A DNA stretch of 64,000 nucleotides, from contig NZ_WELI01000003.1 of the NCBI RefSeq assembly GCF_009184635.1, forward strand, positions 186,001-250,000. Reading direction: 5' to 3'. The notes beneath the pieces were generated by a model. That model made no database searches, had not been told where the DNA came from, and was given only the letters and a program-made list of their open reading frames with translations. A program made the translations under genes and the position numbers. Numbering within the stretch: the first letter of the stretch is position 1; each line of letters opens with the position of its first letter. Shown here one piece after another: positions 8,354-17,674 of the stretch. This stretch comes from Rudanella paleaurantiibacter (lineage in GTDB: Bacteria; Bacteroidota; Bacteroidia; Cytophagales; Spirosomataceae).

Positions 8354-9418
8354 ATGAAGGTTTTACACTATCTATCGTTTGTGCTACTCTGGCTGGCGTT
8401 TTCATGCGTGACGCCTTACAACCCCGACACCCAGTCGCTCGATAGCAAACTGGTGGTCGACGGCAACGTGACCGACCAGCCGGGACGCAGCGGTATCAAC
8501 CTCACGCTCACCACTGATTATACCGTAACGGGGCTTAATTTTCTGGTGACCAAAGCCACCGTCTACGTGACCGACGACCGGGGGCAGCGCATCAGCTATC
8601 GCGAGAGCACGGGGGGCAACTACCAGCCCGTTGATGCGAACTGGAAAGGGCAGGTCGGCCGGACGTACACGCTTTTTGTCCAGACCACCGACGGCCGACA
8701 GTACCAGTCGACCCCTCAGCTGATGCGGGCCGTGCCGCCCATCGACACGCTGTACTACGAGTACTCGCGTAAACCGGGTGTGAGTAGCCAAACTGTCAAT
8801 AAAGGATTCGACCTGTACATTGATACCAAAGACCCGGCTACCCCCGGCGACTATTACCGCTGGCGCTGGAAGCATTACGAGCTGATTAACTATTGCCGAA
8901 CCAATGAGGTACAGCAAGGCCCCAGCACCGTGATTTATGGCTTTTACTGCTGCGAAACCTGCTGGGATATTGAACAGTGCTACGGTTGCAATAATACCGG
9001 TGCCGACACCCGAATCAACGGCAACAAAATAGCCCGGCAACCCATTATGCGGATTCCGTACAACAGCACAAGCCGGTATTATGTGGAGGTTGAGCAGGAA
9101 TCGCTCACGCCCGATGCCTACCAGTACTGGAACACGGTATCGCAACTAACGCAGAATAACGGCGGTATTTTCGACGCGACGCCCGTACCGCTGAAAGGCA
9201 ACATAACCTGCACCAACCGCACCGGGGAGCTGGCGTTCGGCTTTTTTGGCGCGTCGAGCGTTTCGCTCAAAGCGACGTTTGTGGACCGCAGTAAGGCCCC
9301 CGATACCCCCGACACCCGCATTGTACCCATTGTGCCTCCGGGACCGCTCACGCCCTGCTCCCGTTGCGTAGAAAGCCCTTTCCGGACGCAGATTACCCCG
9401 CGATTCTGGAAGTATTAG
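8354..9418 (+). CDS. DUF4249 domain-containing lipoprotein
   Basis: A 354-residue protein with a lipoprotein signal (hydrophobic helix followed by LAFSC, lipidated Cys about residue 17). The early conserved text is SKLVVDGNVTDQPGR, followed by the beta-sandwich core of DUF4249. A Cys-rich stretch (YCCETCWDIEQCYGC and flanks, about residues 195-215) is characteristic of this family. It probably sits in the outer membrane facing the periplasm or the surface, and works with the TonB receptor encoded just upstream; both would be on one transcript. The biochemical role of DUF4249 is unknown. Confidence 0.88.
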   Translation: MKVLHYLSFVLLWLAFSCVTPYNPDTQSLDSKLVVDGNVTDQPGRSGINLTLTTDYTVTGLNFLVTKATVYVTDDRGQRISYRESTGGNYQPVDANWKGQVGRTYTLFVQTTDGRQYQSTPQLMRAVPPIDTLYYEYSRKPGVSSQTVNKGFDLYIDTKDPATPGDYYRWRWKHYELINYCRTNEVQQGPSTVIYGFYCCETCWDIEQCYGCNNTGADTRINGNKIARQPIMRIPYNSTSRYYVEVEQESLTPDAYQYWNTVSQLTQNNGGIFDATPVPLKGNITCTNRTGELAFGFFGASSVSLKATFVDRSKAPDTPDTRIVPIVPPGPLTPCSRCVESPFRTQITPRFWKY

Positions 9419-9421
9419 CCG

Positions 9422-9429
9422 TATCTTTG
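9422..9429 (+). promoter_or_regulatory. Bacteroidota-type -7 element TATCTTTG
   Basis: It matches TAnnTTTG and ends only 7 bases before the glycosyltransferase ATG at 9437, so transcription from it would give an almost leaderless mRNA. No good -33 element is seen. Confidence 0.45.
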
Positions 9430-9436
9430 TGCCAAT

Positions 9437-10432
9437 ATGCCCAAGTTTCTGATACTCCGATTTTCGTCGATCGGCGACATTGTGTTGACCACCCCCGTTG
9501 TGCGCTGCCTCAAACAGCAAGTGCCCAATGCAGAGGTGCATTTCTGCACCAAAAAGTCGTTTGCAGGACTGCTTGAGCATAATCCGTACATTGATCAGAC
9601 ACACCTCCTCGAGGGGTCGTTGAATACGCTCATTGGGCAGCTCAACGCCGAGCAGTTCGACTACATCATCGACCTGCACCACAACCTGCGCACGTCGATT
9701 ATCAAACTGCGACTCAAGCTGGCCCGCCCATCCATCCGGTCGTTCAGCTTCGATAAACTCAACACCCGAAAGTGGCTCCTGACCCGCTGGAAGGTAAACA
9801 CCATGCCACCCGTGCACATTGTGGATCGGTACATGGCTACCCTACACACCTTCGGCGTGATTAACGACGAACAGGGTCTCGATTACTTTATTCCCTACCG
9901 CGATCAGGTTGAGCCCGACTGGCTCCCGGCTACGCACCGCCCACATTACGTGGCCTACGCCATCGGCGGGCAGCACAATACCAAGAAGCTGCCGGTGCCG
10001 CGCATGATTGAGTTATGCCGCAAAATTGATTACCCGATTGTGCTGCTGGGCGGTAAAGAGGACGCAGCCGCCGGGACTGAAATTGAACAGGCGCTGGGCT
10101 CCAAACTGATTTACAACGCCTGCGGCAAATACAACCTCAACCAGTCGGCCTCGCTGCTGCAACAGGCGCGGGTGGTGTTTAGCCACGATACTGGGCTGAT
10201 GCACATTGCGTCGGCCCTGAAAAAAAAGGTGTACTCGATCTGGGGCAACACCACGCCCTTGTTTGGCATGTTTCCGTACAAGACCCCTTACGCCATACTC
10301 GAAAACAACGACCTCTCGTGCCGGCCGTGCTCCAAAATTGGTTACGCTAAATGCCCACTAGGGCATTTTAAGTGCATGAACGACCTATCGTTTGAATTTG
10401 AGGTGAAAGAACTCCGCCGGAAGAACGTCTGA
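9437..10432 (+). CDS. Glycosyltransferase family 9 (heptosyltransferase-like)
   Basis: A 331-residue protein. The N-terminus KFLILRFSSIGDIVLTTPVVR is the classic GT9 opening, where the loop SSIGD binds the acceptor. The C-terminal Rossmann half has VVFSHDTGLMHIASAL followed by VYSIWGNTTPLFGMFPY, the nucleotide-sugar-binding signature. A Cys-rich tail (LSCRPCSKIGYAKCPLG) is usual in ADP-heptose:LPS heptosyltransferases. It is predicted to be cytoplasmic and membrane-associated, acting in lipopolysaccharide core or another glycan. It stands alone, convergent with the next gene and separated from it by 10 bases. Confidence 0.9.
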   Translation: MPKFLILRFSSIGDIVLTTPVVRCLKQQVPNAEVHFCTKKSFAGLLEHNPYIDQTHLLEGSLNTLIGQLNAEQFDYIIDLHHNLRTSIIKLRLKLARPSIRSFSFDKLNTRKWLLTRWKVNTMPPVHIVDRYMATLHTFGVINDEQGLDYFIPYRDQVEPDWLPATHRPHYVAYAIGGQHNTKKLPVPRMIELCRKIDYPIVLLGGKEDAAAGTEIEQALGSKLIYNACGKYNLNQSASLLQQARVVFSHDTGLMHIASALKKKVYSIWGNTTPLFGMFPYKTPYAILENNDLSCRPCSKIGYAKCPLGHFKCMNDLSFEFEVKELRRKNV

Positions 10433-10442
10433 CCTGAACTAT

Positions 10443-11171
10443 CTATTTGCTCAGGTACACCTCCCGGCTGCGTATCAGCAACGACACGTAGTAGTGCCCC
10501 GGCACGGGATTACCATCAACCGTAGCAGGTTTCCAATACGGAATCTGCTTCACGGCCGTTTTTAGCACCTCGCCCAGGTCATCGTCAGGGGCGCTGACAC
10601 TCAGGTTGGTCAGTCGGCCATCGGCTTCGATGATACCCAGGACCGACACGTACCGATCCAGATTGGTCGACTCGAAAGCCCCTTTTCGGAGTTCGGCCTT
10701 GAGCGTTGCCAGAAATTCGGCCTCGGTCATGGCAATACCTGCTGGTTTGGTAAAGTCGTCGCACAGAAGTGGTTGCCCATCCCGGTCAAAACATTTGCTC
10801 TCGCGCTGTGCCCCCCATTTGTAGTAAGCCCGGCGCTTGGTTGAGCCGTCTGGGTAGTACACCAACAGGGGGCCGTGCATCTCGCCGTTTTTGTAATCGC
10901 ACGACCAATAGGTCTGCCCGTTCAGATACCACGACCGGGTAATGCCGTGCTTGATGCCCTGATCATAATTGACATAGTGCTCTTCGGCAATTCGGAAGCC
11001 CGACGGTGTAAACGTGCGTACTACGGCTACCTCTCGCCGTTTGTTCAGAAAAGTAATTTCCTCAATGTAAGTCCCGTGGTCGCGCCGTTCGAACAGCGGG
11101 TTTACTTCTGGATTCGGTACGGGAGCCGAGACCACCAGGCACAGCAGAGCCCCCCATAGAATAAAGTTCAT
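10443..11171 (-). CDS. Secreted MORN-repeat protein with TonB C-terminal-like domain
   Basis: A 242-residue protein from ATG 11171. A longer frame reaches 11231 but would run into the terminator hairpin of the next gene. A signal peptide (MNFILWGALLCLVVSAPV) is followed by repeated G-x-W-Y/x-G-x-x-Y units (SWYLNGQTYWSCDYKNGEMHG is cut by spacing, about residues 75-115), as in MORN/YwqK-like proteins. The last ~90 residues resemble the TonB C-terminal fold (SVLGIIEADGRLTNLSV, KQIPYWKPATVDGNPV). Such fusions are common in Bacteroidota. It is presumably periplasmic; function is unknown. Confidence 0.75.
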   Translation of the reverse strand: MNFILWGALLCLVVSAPVPNPEVNPLFERRDHGTYIEEITFLNKRREVAVVRTFTPSGFRIAEEHYVNYDQGIKHGITRSWYLNGQTYWSCDYKNGEMHGPLLVYYPDGSTKRRAYYKWGAQRESKCFDRDGQPLLCDDFTKPAGIAMTEAEFLATLKAELRKGAFESTNLDRYVSVLGIIEADGRLTNLSVSAPDDDLGEVLKTAVKQIPYWKPATVDGNPVPGHYYVSLLIRSREVYLSK

Positions 11172-11209
11172 ACGGCAGATTGATGAAGCGTGAATTAAAT
11201 GGGAGTTGG

Positions 11210-11248
11210 TTCCGAACGAAGCCAAATACACTGCGGCTTCGTTCGGAA
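11210..11248 (-). terminator. Hairpin terminator downstream of the efflux operon
   Basis: Arms TTCCGAACGAAGCC (11210-11223) and GGCTTCGTTCGGAA (11235-11248) are perfectly complementary with an 11-base loop. They lie 18 bases past the TolC stop on the minus strand. There is no strong U-tract. Confidence 0.7.
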
Positions 11249-11265
11249 TCCGTCAAGGATATGAT

Positions 11266-12735
11266 TTAGCTGCGAACACCGGCTGCGTAGTACAGCTGAG
11301 CCACCGCTTTCTGGTATTTACTTTTCAGCTCTTCCAGCTTGATTTGCATGTCGATGAGCTTGGTTTCACGGGTGTTGACCAGGAACAAGGAGCTCTCGCC
11401 CAGATCAAATCGCTGCTGCTCAGCCTGCAACAACCGGAGTTGATTTTGCACCGCCTGTTGTTGCAGGGTCAACTGCCGGTTCAGGGCCTTGATTTCGTTG
11501 TACGCCGTGTTTACCCCATTTTGCACATCACGGCCGGTTTGGGTACGGTCCCATTGCAACTGCTGGGTTTTGATCTGCACCTGCCGCAGTTTACCCCGCT
11601 CTTTCCGCAGAAACAGCGGCAGGGCAAAGTCGACGCCCACTTTGTAGTTATTCAGCCCAAATCCGTACATGTCACGCATTTCGGGCGTAGCCATATTGGC
11701 CTGACTTAACAACTGCCCCGATACGCTGAACTGCGGCTGTAGCAGCGACCGACGGAATTGCTCTTCAATGCGCTGTTGCCGGATTTTCAGGTCGAGCGAT
11801 AGTAGTTCGGGGTGCGACTCGGCGGCCCGTTGTCCCAGCAACTGGAACAGCGACTCATCAACGAGGCCATCCTGCGCTACCTGCGGCACGGCCAAATCGG
11901 GCAACTCTACCGGCTGACCGGCTTCGTTCCAGAGAAAGGTCGACAAAATCAGGCGGGCATTCTGCAAATTCACCAGCGACTGCTCCAGTTGCACCTGCCG
12001 ATCCTGCACCGTTATGGTTGCCTCGACCGAGTCGATGGCGGCTGCATCGCCAATCACCACGCGCTGCTTAACGGCCCGCGCCCGGGTGTCGGCCAGTTGA
12101 AAACCCTCGCGCAACAAATCAACCTGTCGCTGAGCCAAATACCAGTTCCAGTACTCCTTAGCGGCATTGAGCCAGATTTTGTTGATCTCTTTCACGCGGT
12201 CGGCCTCGGCGAGCGAGGGCAACAGTTGTGCCTGCCGGAGGGTGGCCCGCCGGGAATCGATCAGCAAGCCCTGCCCGATCGGGATACTCACTCCCACACC
12301 CAGCAACCCCGATTCGGGCGTTCGGAGCTCCGGGTTGACGCGCGCCCCCGTAAAACGGTCGTAGGTCAGCTTAAAATCTGCCCCACCCAGCCACACGGGC
12401 ACTTTCAGTTCGTTGGCCCAATTGTTATAATACAGTGACCCCGGCTTACCCGGCTCACCAAACTCCTTCCGGCCAAAACCCGAGCTAAGTTTCGGGTCGA
12501 AAAAGCCCCGAGCCTGCAAGAGCTCCTGCCGGGCCGATTCGGGTAAGAGGTTAGCCTGCCGCACCAAAGGGTGGTTGGCCATGATAAAATCGGCCAGATC
12601 ACTGAACGCAAACACCCGTGCGCGCGTGGTATCCTGCGCTTGCAGCGGCAGAGTCAGCAGGAAACTAAGAACCAGCCAACCCAACCCGTACATCCAGGCC
12701 GACTTTTGAAGTCGGCACATACACCAGCCGGTCAT
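11266..12735 (-). CDS. TolC family outer-membrane efflux protein
   Basis: A 489-residue protein. The N-terminal signal peptide ends near LPLQAQ. Two homologous alpha-helical repeats are rich in Gln, Leu and Asn (QQRIEEQFRRSLLQPQFSVS, LTLQQQAVQNQLRLLQAEQQ), as in the OEP/TolC family. The helical barrel would span the periplasm. Its ATG overlaps the HlyD stop by four bases (ATGA), so it is translationally coupled. It is the last gene of a three-gene export operon. Confidence 0.88.
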   Translation of the reverse strand: MTGWCMCRLQKSAWMYGLGWLVLSFLLTLPLQAQDTTRARVFAFSDLADFIMANHPLVRQANLLPESARQELLQARGFFDPKLSSGFGRKEFGEPGKPGSLYYNNWANELKVPVWLGGADFKLTYDRFTGARVNPELRTPESGLLGVGVSIPIGQGLLIDSRRATLRQAQLLPSLAEADRVKEINKIWLNAAKEYWNWYLAQRQVDLLREGFQLADTRARAVKQRVVIGDAAAIDSVEATITVQDRQVQLEQSLVNLQNARLILSTFLWNEAGQPVELPDLAVPQVAQDGLVDESLFQLLGQRAAESHPELLSLDLKIRQQRIEEQFRRSLLQPQFSVSGQLLSQANMATPEMRDMYGFGLNNYKVGVDFALPLFLRKERGKLRQVQIKTQQLQWDRTQTGRDVQNGVNTAYNEIKALNRQLTLQQQAVQNQLRLLQAEQQRFDLGESSLFLVNTRETKLIDMQIKLEELKSKYQKAVAQLYYAAGVRS

Positions 12736-14084
12736 TTTTTGGCCCCCTCCGTAGGCTCAGGTTCAGCTTTCAGGCTCGGTGGGAATCCGTTGAGCTGCCG
12801 CCAGATTTCGTACCAGATGGGCACATCGTCGAGCATCACCCACCCGTACACACCCGACCCCTGCCGAAGTTGCGGAGGCCAGGCTTGATCTCCATTGTCG
12901 GGGCGTACGAGCAGCCGGTACTTACCGTTGGTACTGCTCACAGCATCGACCACGGCCACCTGACCACCAAACGTACCTACAGCCACGGTAGGCCAGCCCG
13001 AAAACTGCACGGCCGGCCAGCCATCAAACTGAAGCCGCACTTTACGGCCCGGCGTGATAAGGGGCACGTCCATAGCGCGTACATACAACTCTACCGCCAG
13101 CGAAGGCTTATCGGGTTGCAGCGTCGCAATAGATTCGCCTTCCTTGATGGTTTCGCCAATACCCGCTTTGAGCGCCTTCACTACGTAGCCATCCTGCGGA
13201 GCCCGGATAATGTACAGCCCCCGCCGGACATCCACACTGCTGATTTTGTTTCGCAGCTTGGAAACCTCACCCATGGCATCGGCCCGGTACGAAACAGCCG
13301 AACTCCGGTCGGAGAGCGACTTAGCCATTTTTTCCGAATAATCGGCCTGAATTTCGGTCAGGTCGAGCCGGGCATTGGCCAGTTCCTGCCGCGCCACGTT
13401 CAGCTTATTTTCCTGAGCCACTACTTTGGCCTGATCTTCGGCAAATTTGAGCCGCCGGGTTTCCAGATCAGTCAACGAGATAAGCCCGTTGCGGTGAGCC
13501 TCCTCGTAGCGGTCGAGCCGCACGCGGGCTGTCTGGTAAAAATTCCGAACGGCAATCAGATCGGTACTATCGCTAACGACTTTAAAACGAGCCTGTTTTA
13601 CCTTATTTTTTGCCGACGCCAGTTTGACCTCAAGCCCGGCTTTCAGAGCCGCCATTTGTCCGTCGAGAGCCTGAATTTTGGCGTCGGTAGCATCCATACT
13701 TCCCCGCTTGGCATCGAGCTGCTCTGAGAGCCGCAGGGGTAGGTTTGGGTCAAAGTACTCGTCTTTAATTTCGGAGATTACGAGCAGCGTATCGCCCCGC
13801 CGAACCTTGTCACCTTCGGCCACAGCCCAGCGCTCAATCCGGCCGGCAATGGCGTTTTGTACAGTTTGTGGGCGGTCTTGCGGGGTCAGGGCGGTCAGGC
13901 TACCGTCGCCCGTGATATTTTGCTGCCAGGGTAAAAACAAGAGAATCACAACGCCGATCAGAATGCCAATCATGACGCGTCCGAGTCGGCGGGACGTATT
14001 CAATTCGGGCAACGACCGGAGCGTCCGAAGCGGATAATGCTTCCAGAGCTGTTCGTCGACACGTTGTTTTGATAGGTTAAGCAT
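12732..14084 (-). CDS. HlyD family periplasmic adaptor (membrane fusion protein)
   Basis: About 450 residues from ATG 14084, which overlaps the upstream stop (ATGCTTAA). A TTG at 14102 is a possible but weaker start. One transmembrane helix (about residues 36-55, GVVILLFLPWQ) is followed by a first lipoyl half (GRIERWAVAEGDKVRRGDTLL). Then comes a long coiled-coil hairpin and the second half (YIIRAPQDGYVVKALKAGIGE). These are HlyD/EmrA hallmarks. The protein would bridge the membrane ABC protein and TolC. The gene order ABC-HlyD-TolC with overlapping ends points to one exporter. Confidence 0.88.
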   Translation of the reverse strand: MLNLSKQRVDEQLWKHYPLRTLRSLPELNTSRRLGRVMIGILIGVVILLFLPWQQNITGDGSLTALTPQDRPQTVQNAIAGRIERWAVAEGDKVRRGDTLLVISEIKDEYFDPNLPLRLSEQLDAKRGSMDATDAKIQALDGQMAALKAGLEVKLASAKNKVKQARFKVVSDSTDLIAVRNFYQTARVRLDRYEEAHRNGLISLTDLETRRLKFAEDQAKVVAQENKLNVARQELANARLDLTEIQADYSEKMAKSLSDRSSAVSYRADAMGEVSKLRNKISSVDVRRGLYIIRAPQDGYVVKALKAGIGETIKEGESIATLQPDKPSLAVELYVRAMDVPLITPGRKVRLQFDGWPAVQFSGWPTVAVGTFGGQVAVVDAVSSTNGKYRLLVRPDNGDQAWPPQLRQGSGVYGWVMLDDVPIWYEIWRQLNGFPPSLKAEPEPTEGAKK

Positions 14085-15093
14085 GTGTGGTATCCGTTTC
14101 AAGGGGCAGGTCGGTTACACTACCCAATTTTTCCAAACCGGTGAGTAAGTCAAAATACGTTTCAATGCTCATAATCAGCTTTTCTACCGAGCCTGTAATC
14201 AAGACGATCACCAGCTCGGCGGCTACAAACTGACCGAGGGTCATCTGGCGCTCAACCACCAACGCGGTACCCAAAACGAGCAGGCCACCCGTGATAATGG
14301 TTTTGAAAGCCACGGCATTATAGAAAAAACGCTTCAATACACCGTAGTGTTCATTACGGTACTTGAGGTAGTTCGACACCAGGTCGTCCATTTTGTCGAT
14401 GGCTTCGAGCGAGTCAGCTTCGCGCCGGTAGGCGGTCAGGTCGCGGGCCAGTTCTTCGAGCCAGGCCGCGACCTTATACTTATACTTCGATTCGTTGAGG
14501 CTGGTCTCGATGCCCCGATTACCATAGATCCACACCACAAAGGCGATCATGGAAGCTGTAAGAGCCCCAAAAACAATGAACACCGGGTGGTAAAACGACA
14601 GCAGAATAAGCCCCAACACCACCTGAATGGCCGCAGCCGTGATGTCGATGAGCAGCTTGGGGAGTGATTTCTGTACGGTGATGATATCGAAAAACCGGTT
14701 CATCAACTCGGGCGGGTAATAGGGGCTCAACGCTTCGGGTTGAATGCGGGGAAGCCGGTACGTAAACTCAAACGCGGCCTTGGCAAAAATCCGTTGTTGC
14801 AGCACTTCTACCAGCGTCATCTGCCCGATCTGCAACAACCCAACCAAGACTACCCCAACTATAACAAGCCCGATAAGCAGGTAAATTGAATTGAAAACAG
14901 TGCCACTGGATACAAAGTTAAAAACGGCCTGAATGCCTAACGGGAGCGATAAACTGATCAGACCCGCAATGATTGCGTACAGATATACAAACCAAATATC
15001 ACGCTTTTCATTGCCGAGTAAGCGCATTAACCGCTGGAAAGGCGAGGGTGGACTTTCAAAGGTTGCGTCTCTCCGGTTACTGGAATATGCCAT
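14077..15093 (-). CDS. ABC exporter transmembrane-domain protein lacking an ATPase domain
   Basis: A 338-residue protein made of the six-helix ABC_membrane fold of type I exporters: hydrophobic segments near residues 38-62, 68-92, 145-165, 167-187, and a pair near 265-310. It contains the elbow text LPRIQPEALSPYYPPELMNRFF. It stops at LEKLGSVTDLPLE, which in full-length exporters is the linker leading into the nucleotide-binding domain. No Walker A, signature or Walker B motif follows. The next gene starts inside its last codons, so no decayed ATPase remnant is hidden here. It probably needs an ATPase encoded elsewhere, or works without one. Confidence 0.8.
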   Translation of the reverse strand: MAYSSNRRDATFESPPSPFQRLMRLLGNEKRDIWFVYLYAIIAGLISLSLPLGIQAVFNFVSSGTVFNSIYLLIGLVIVGVVLVGLLQIGQMTLVEVLQQRIFAKAAFEFTYRLPRIQPEALSPYYPPELMNRFFDIITVQKSLPKLLIDITAAAIQVVLGLILLSFYHPVFIVFGALTASMIAFVVWIYGNRGIETSLNESKYKYKVAAWLEELARDLTAYRREADSLEAIDKMDDLVSNYLKYRNEHYGVLKRFFYNAVAFKTIITGGLLVLGTALVVERQMTLGQFVAAELVIVLITGSVEKLIMSIETYFDLLTGLEKLGSVTDLPLETDTTHA

Positions 15094-15264
15094 AGTTATT
15101 GTTTCATTAGGTAGGTTGACACCCTATTTGCAATTGAATTGAGGGTAGAAGTCCAACAATGCACTCGATAGTATTACTATCAAACGTATCATTAAAACTT
15201 TTATTTCCCCTTTTTTGTTCATTACTTACACGAATTACGGCTGAGCGGCTCATTTCAACGATTC

Positions 15265-15969
15265 ATGGAATATACAGTACACGTGCGCATGAACGAGCAT
15301 TTGTTTTTGCGCGACCCGGAGAGTTCAGAACTCGGCCGCAAAATTGTGCGGCAAGGCATTGCGCTATTTGGTGAACTTGGTTTCGAAGATGCTACCTTCC
15401 GGAAATTGGCCGACAGGATTGGCACCAAAGAAGCCAGCATTTACCGCTATTTTGAAAACAAACACCGTTTGCTCGTGTATCTGGTTGCCTGGTACTGGCG
15501 CTGGGCCGAGTATCAGCTTATTTTTCAGACCAACAACCTTAAAGAACCGCACGAAAAACTGGAGCGGATCTTACGCCTATTGCTCCTGAAAGACCTGAGC
15601 GATGCTCCCGAAAGCAATGGTGCCGACGGAATCGACCTAAAAATGCTGCACAGCATTGTGATTCGGGAGGCCAGCAAGGCTTACCTCACGCATCACGTCA
15701 CCGAAGACAATCGGCAGCAACTCTTCAAGCCTTACAAGGATTTGTGCGGCCGTATTGCCGATATCATCCTTGAACAGCAACCCGATTACCCGTTTGCCCG
15801 GTCGTTGGCCAGTACACTCGTTGAAATGGCTCATTACCAGACATTCTTCATGCAGCACCTGCCCTCTCTTACCGACTTCAAAGCCGCGACAAACGACGAT
15901 CAGCTACTCGAATTCCTACGCCACCTGTTGTTTGCATCTTTGGAAAAACCCGTTCTCGAACAAGCCTGA
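15265..15969 (+). CDS. TetR/AcrR family transcriptional regulator
   Basis: A 234-residue protein. The N-terminal helix-turn-helix region includes GIALFGELGFEDATFRKLAD and IGTKEASIYRYFENKHRLL, the typical TetR DNA-binding signature (about residues 30-75). The C-terminal part is helical and unrecognised, as usual for the ligand domain. An internal ATG at 15289 is an alternative start. It is divergent from the ABC-HlyD-TolC operon across about 170 bases, the classic arrangement for a local repressor of an efflux operon. The effector is unknown. Confidence 0.88.
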   Translation: MEYTVHVRMNEHLFLRDPESSELGRKIVRQGIALFGELGFEDATFRKLADRIGTKEASIYRYFENKHRLLVYLVAWYWRWAEYQLIFQTNNLKEPHEKLERILRLLLLKDLSDAPESNGADGIDLKMLHSIVIREASKAYLTHHVTEDNRQQLFKPYKDLCGRIADIILEQQPDYPFARSLASTLVEMAHYQTFFMQHLPSLTDFKAATNDDQLLEFLRHLLFASLEKPVLEQA

Positions 15970-15990
15970 GCCGTTGTCTAAAATAACCCG

Positions 15991-16021
15991 AACCGGGGAG
16001 CAGTCACTCCCCGGTTTTTTT
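15991..16021. terminator. Intrinsic terminator between convergent genes
   Basis: The stem AACCGGGGAG / CTCCCCGGTT (15991-16000 and 16007-16016), followed by a run of T to 16021, ends the TetR transcript. The hairpin also faces the 3' end of the minus-strand uvsE. Confidence 0.88.
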
Positions 16022-16029
16022 GTGCCTAC

Positions 16030-16977
16030 TTAGTCTACCGAAGCGCCCAGCTGACTCAGCAGCTTGGTCAGTTTTGGGGTCATCTCGAAGTCCTCGCCCC
16101 GCAATCGCATAATGGCCAGTTCTTTCATTTTCGACTCAAACACAATATCAACCTCTTTCCCGTACGTATTGGCCGGGGCATACAGCCAATCGGCATGGGC
16201 TTCGCGCCGGGCCTTGGGGTCTTCGCGCTCCTGCCGCGAGTCGGAGTAGTGAAATACGGGCCGCACATCCCAGGTGTTGTAGGCCATCAGAAACGCTTCC
16301 TCTTGGGTTTGGCCGTCGGGGTGGAGCGAGTGATGGAAATAATCGAACACAATCGGGATACCAATATCCTCATGCAAGCCGAGCAAATCCCGTACCGAAT
16401 AGAGCGATGTCCGGTCGTCGTTCTCAACCGTCAGCCGGGCCCGCAGGTTTTCCGATAGCTTCCGGAAATTATCGGCAAACCGGCTGAGCGTAGCGGCTTT
16501 ATCGCCGTAGGTTCCGCCCGCATGAATATTGATCTTGTTCCAGTGCGAGGGCGTCAGGCCCATCAGATCAAACAGTTCCGAATGGTATTCCAGATCGGTG
16601 ATGGTATTGGCAAGCACCTTGCCCTGACCCGCCAAATGATTGAACGGACCGGGATGAACCGTCAGGCGGATTGGGCGGCTGCCAATTTCTTCCAGCACGG
16701 CCCGAATCTCGACATAGTCGGGCAACTGACCGATTCGGTACTCCGAAGCCCACGGAAACAGGTCGGAGGTGACGCGGAACAGCCGGAAACCGTGCGTCAG
16801 GTTCCAGTCGACCACTTTCAGCAAATCCTGTACGTTTTGCAGAGCTAGCTGCGACGCGTACTGAATGCCTTTTTCGGTGAATGTTTTCTTGATCATCCCC
16901 CGGGTTGTGGTGATCTTCTCGGCCTGCAAACTCAGGTTAATACAGGCATAGCCAACGTTAAGTGGGGCAGTTATCAT
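16030..16977 (-). CDS. uvsE: UV damage endonuclease UvsE
   Basis: A 315-residue protein from ATG 16977; the frame continues upstream to a GTG at 17055, but the family starts at NVGYACINLSL. Conserved text includes VGYACINLSL, FRVTSDLFPWAS, RLTVHPGPFNHL, INIHAGGTYGDK, LTVENDD and IVFDYFHHSLHP. The His, Glu and Asp ligands of the metal-dependent TIM barrel are present. UVDE nicks DNA 5' of UV photoproducts as a light-independent repair route. It stands alone on the minus strand. Confidence 0.92.
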   Translation of the reverse strand: MITAPLNVGYACINLSLQAEKITTTRGMIKKTFTEKGIQYASQLALQNVQDLLKVVDWNLTHGFRLFRVTSDLFPWASEYRIGQLPDYVEIRAVLEEIGSRPIRLTVHPGPFNHLAGQGKVLANTITDLEYHSELFDLMGLTPSHWNKINIHAGGTYGDKAATLSRFADNFRKLSENLRARLTVENDDRTSLYSVRDLLGLHEDIGIPIVFDYFHHSLHPDGQTQEEAFLMAYNTWDVRPVFHYSDSRQEREDPKARREAHADWLYAPANTYGKEVDIVFESKMKELAIMRLRGEDFEMTPKLTKLLSQLGASVD

Positions 16978-17154
16978 ATTCAGAAAACAAGGAACAAATA
17001 CCGGTGGTTTGAAGAGTTGACCGTTCGTTCGAAAGTTTTTACCCTGAATTGACACATCCGGGCCGGTTCGTTAACTTGCTTTCCTTCTTTTCACGGTCTT
17101 TACCATTCGCCCGCCTGCTTGCTGGCAGCCCGCGAATTTTAACTAAGACAACCC

Positions 17155-17562
17155 ATGGGCGAACTGACCCGTACACAATTGAGCGAGATGGCTCAGGTAT
17201 GGCGCGAAATGGCGCGCAACCTGAGTGTGTACCAGGCAAGCCACTGGACCGAACTGAGTACCGTTCAGCATTATGACCTGAACGCCTACCAAAACAGCCT
17301 GCTCACCCGGGCGCAGGAAATCGACGAGCGGACGTACCTGCTCCTGAATGAATCACTCGAAACCATACTAAACCGGTCGATTCAACTCGTCGATCAGGCA
17401 GCCCACGCCCTACACACTACCGACGAACAGGCCAAAGCCCTCAACATGGGTGCATTGACCGTGGCCCTGGCCGCTGGCCTGTACCGCAACAATGTATCGA
17501 GTGTGCAGCTTGCTCTCTCCGAACTCACCAACCTGACCCGACCCGTTTCGGTACGACGATAA
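17155..17562 (+). CDS. Conserved hypothetical protein, all-helical
   Basis: A 135-residue protein, not recognised. It is predicted to be almost entirely helical, with no signal peptide and no transmembrane segment. The first half is rich in Gln, Glu and Tyr (MARNLSVYQASHWTELSTVQ). The second half is Ala/Leu-rich (QAKALNMGALTVALAAGLYR), and could be an amphipathic helix. It lies 112 bases upstream of the PhzF gene on the same strand; a shared transcript is possible. No function is offered. Confidence 0.6.
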   Translation: MGELTRTQLSEMAQVWREMARNLSVYQASHWTELSTVQHYDLNAYQNSLLTRAQEIDERTYLLLNESLETILNRSIQLVDQAAHALHTTDEQAKALNMGALTVALAAGLYRNNVSSVQLALSELTNLTRPVSVRR

Positions 17563-17674
17563 AAAGCAGCCCAATTCAACCGGCCATTTTTGGCGATTGG
17601 AATTTGGCGTTGTAGTTTGCCGACGGGCCCGGCAGAGACGAACCGTCAGCTGCCCGGAGAGCCTTCCTATTTGT

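Noticed and set aside
14077-14084. Frameshift that would hide an ATPase domain after the ABC membrane protein
   Set aside because: The HlyD coding sequence begins immediately and is intact; no Walker A, signature or Walker B text is found in any frame between them.
16978-17055. GTG-initiated extension of uvsE
   Set aside because: UvsE proteins start a few residues before NVGYACINLSL; ATG 16977 provides this.
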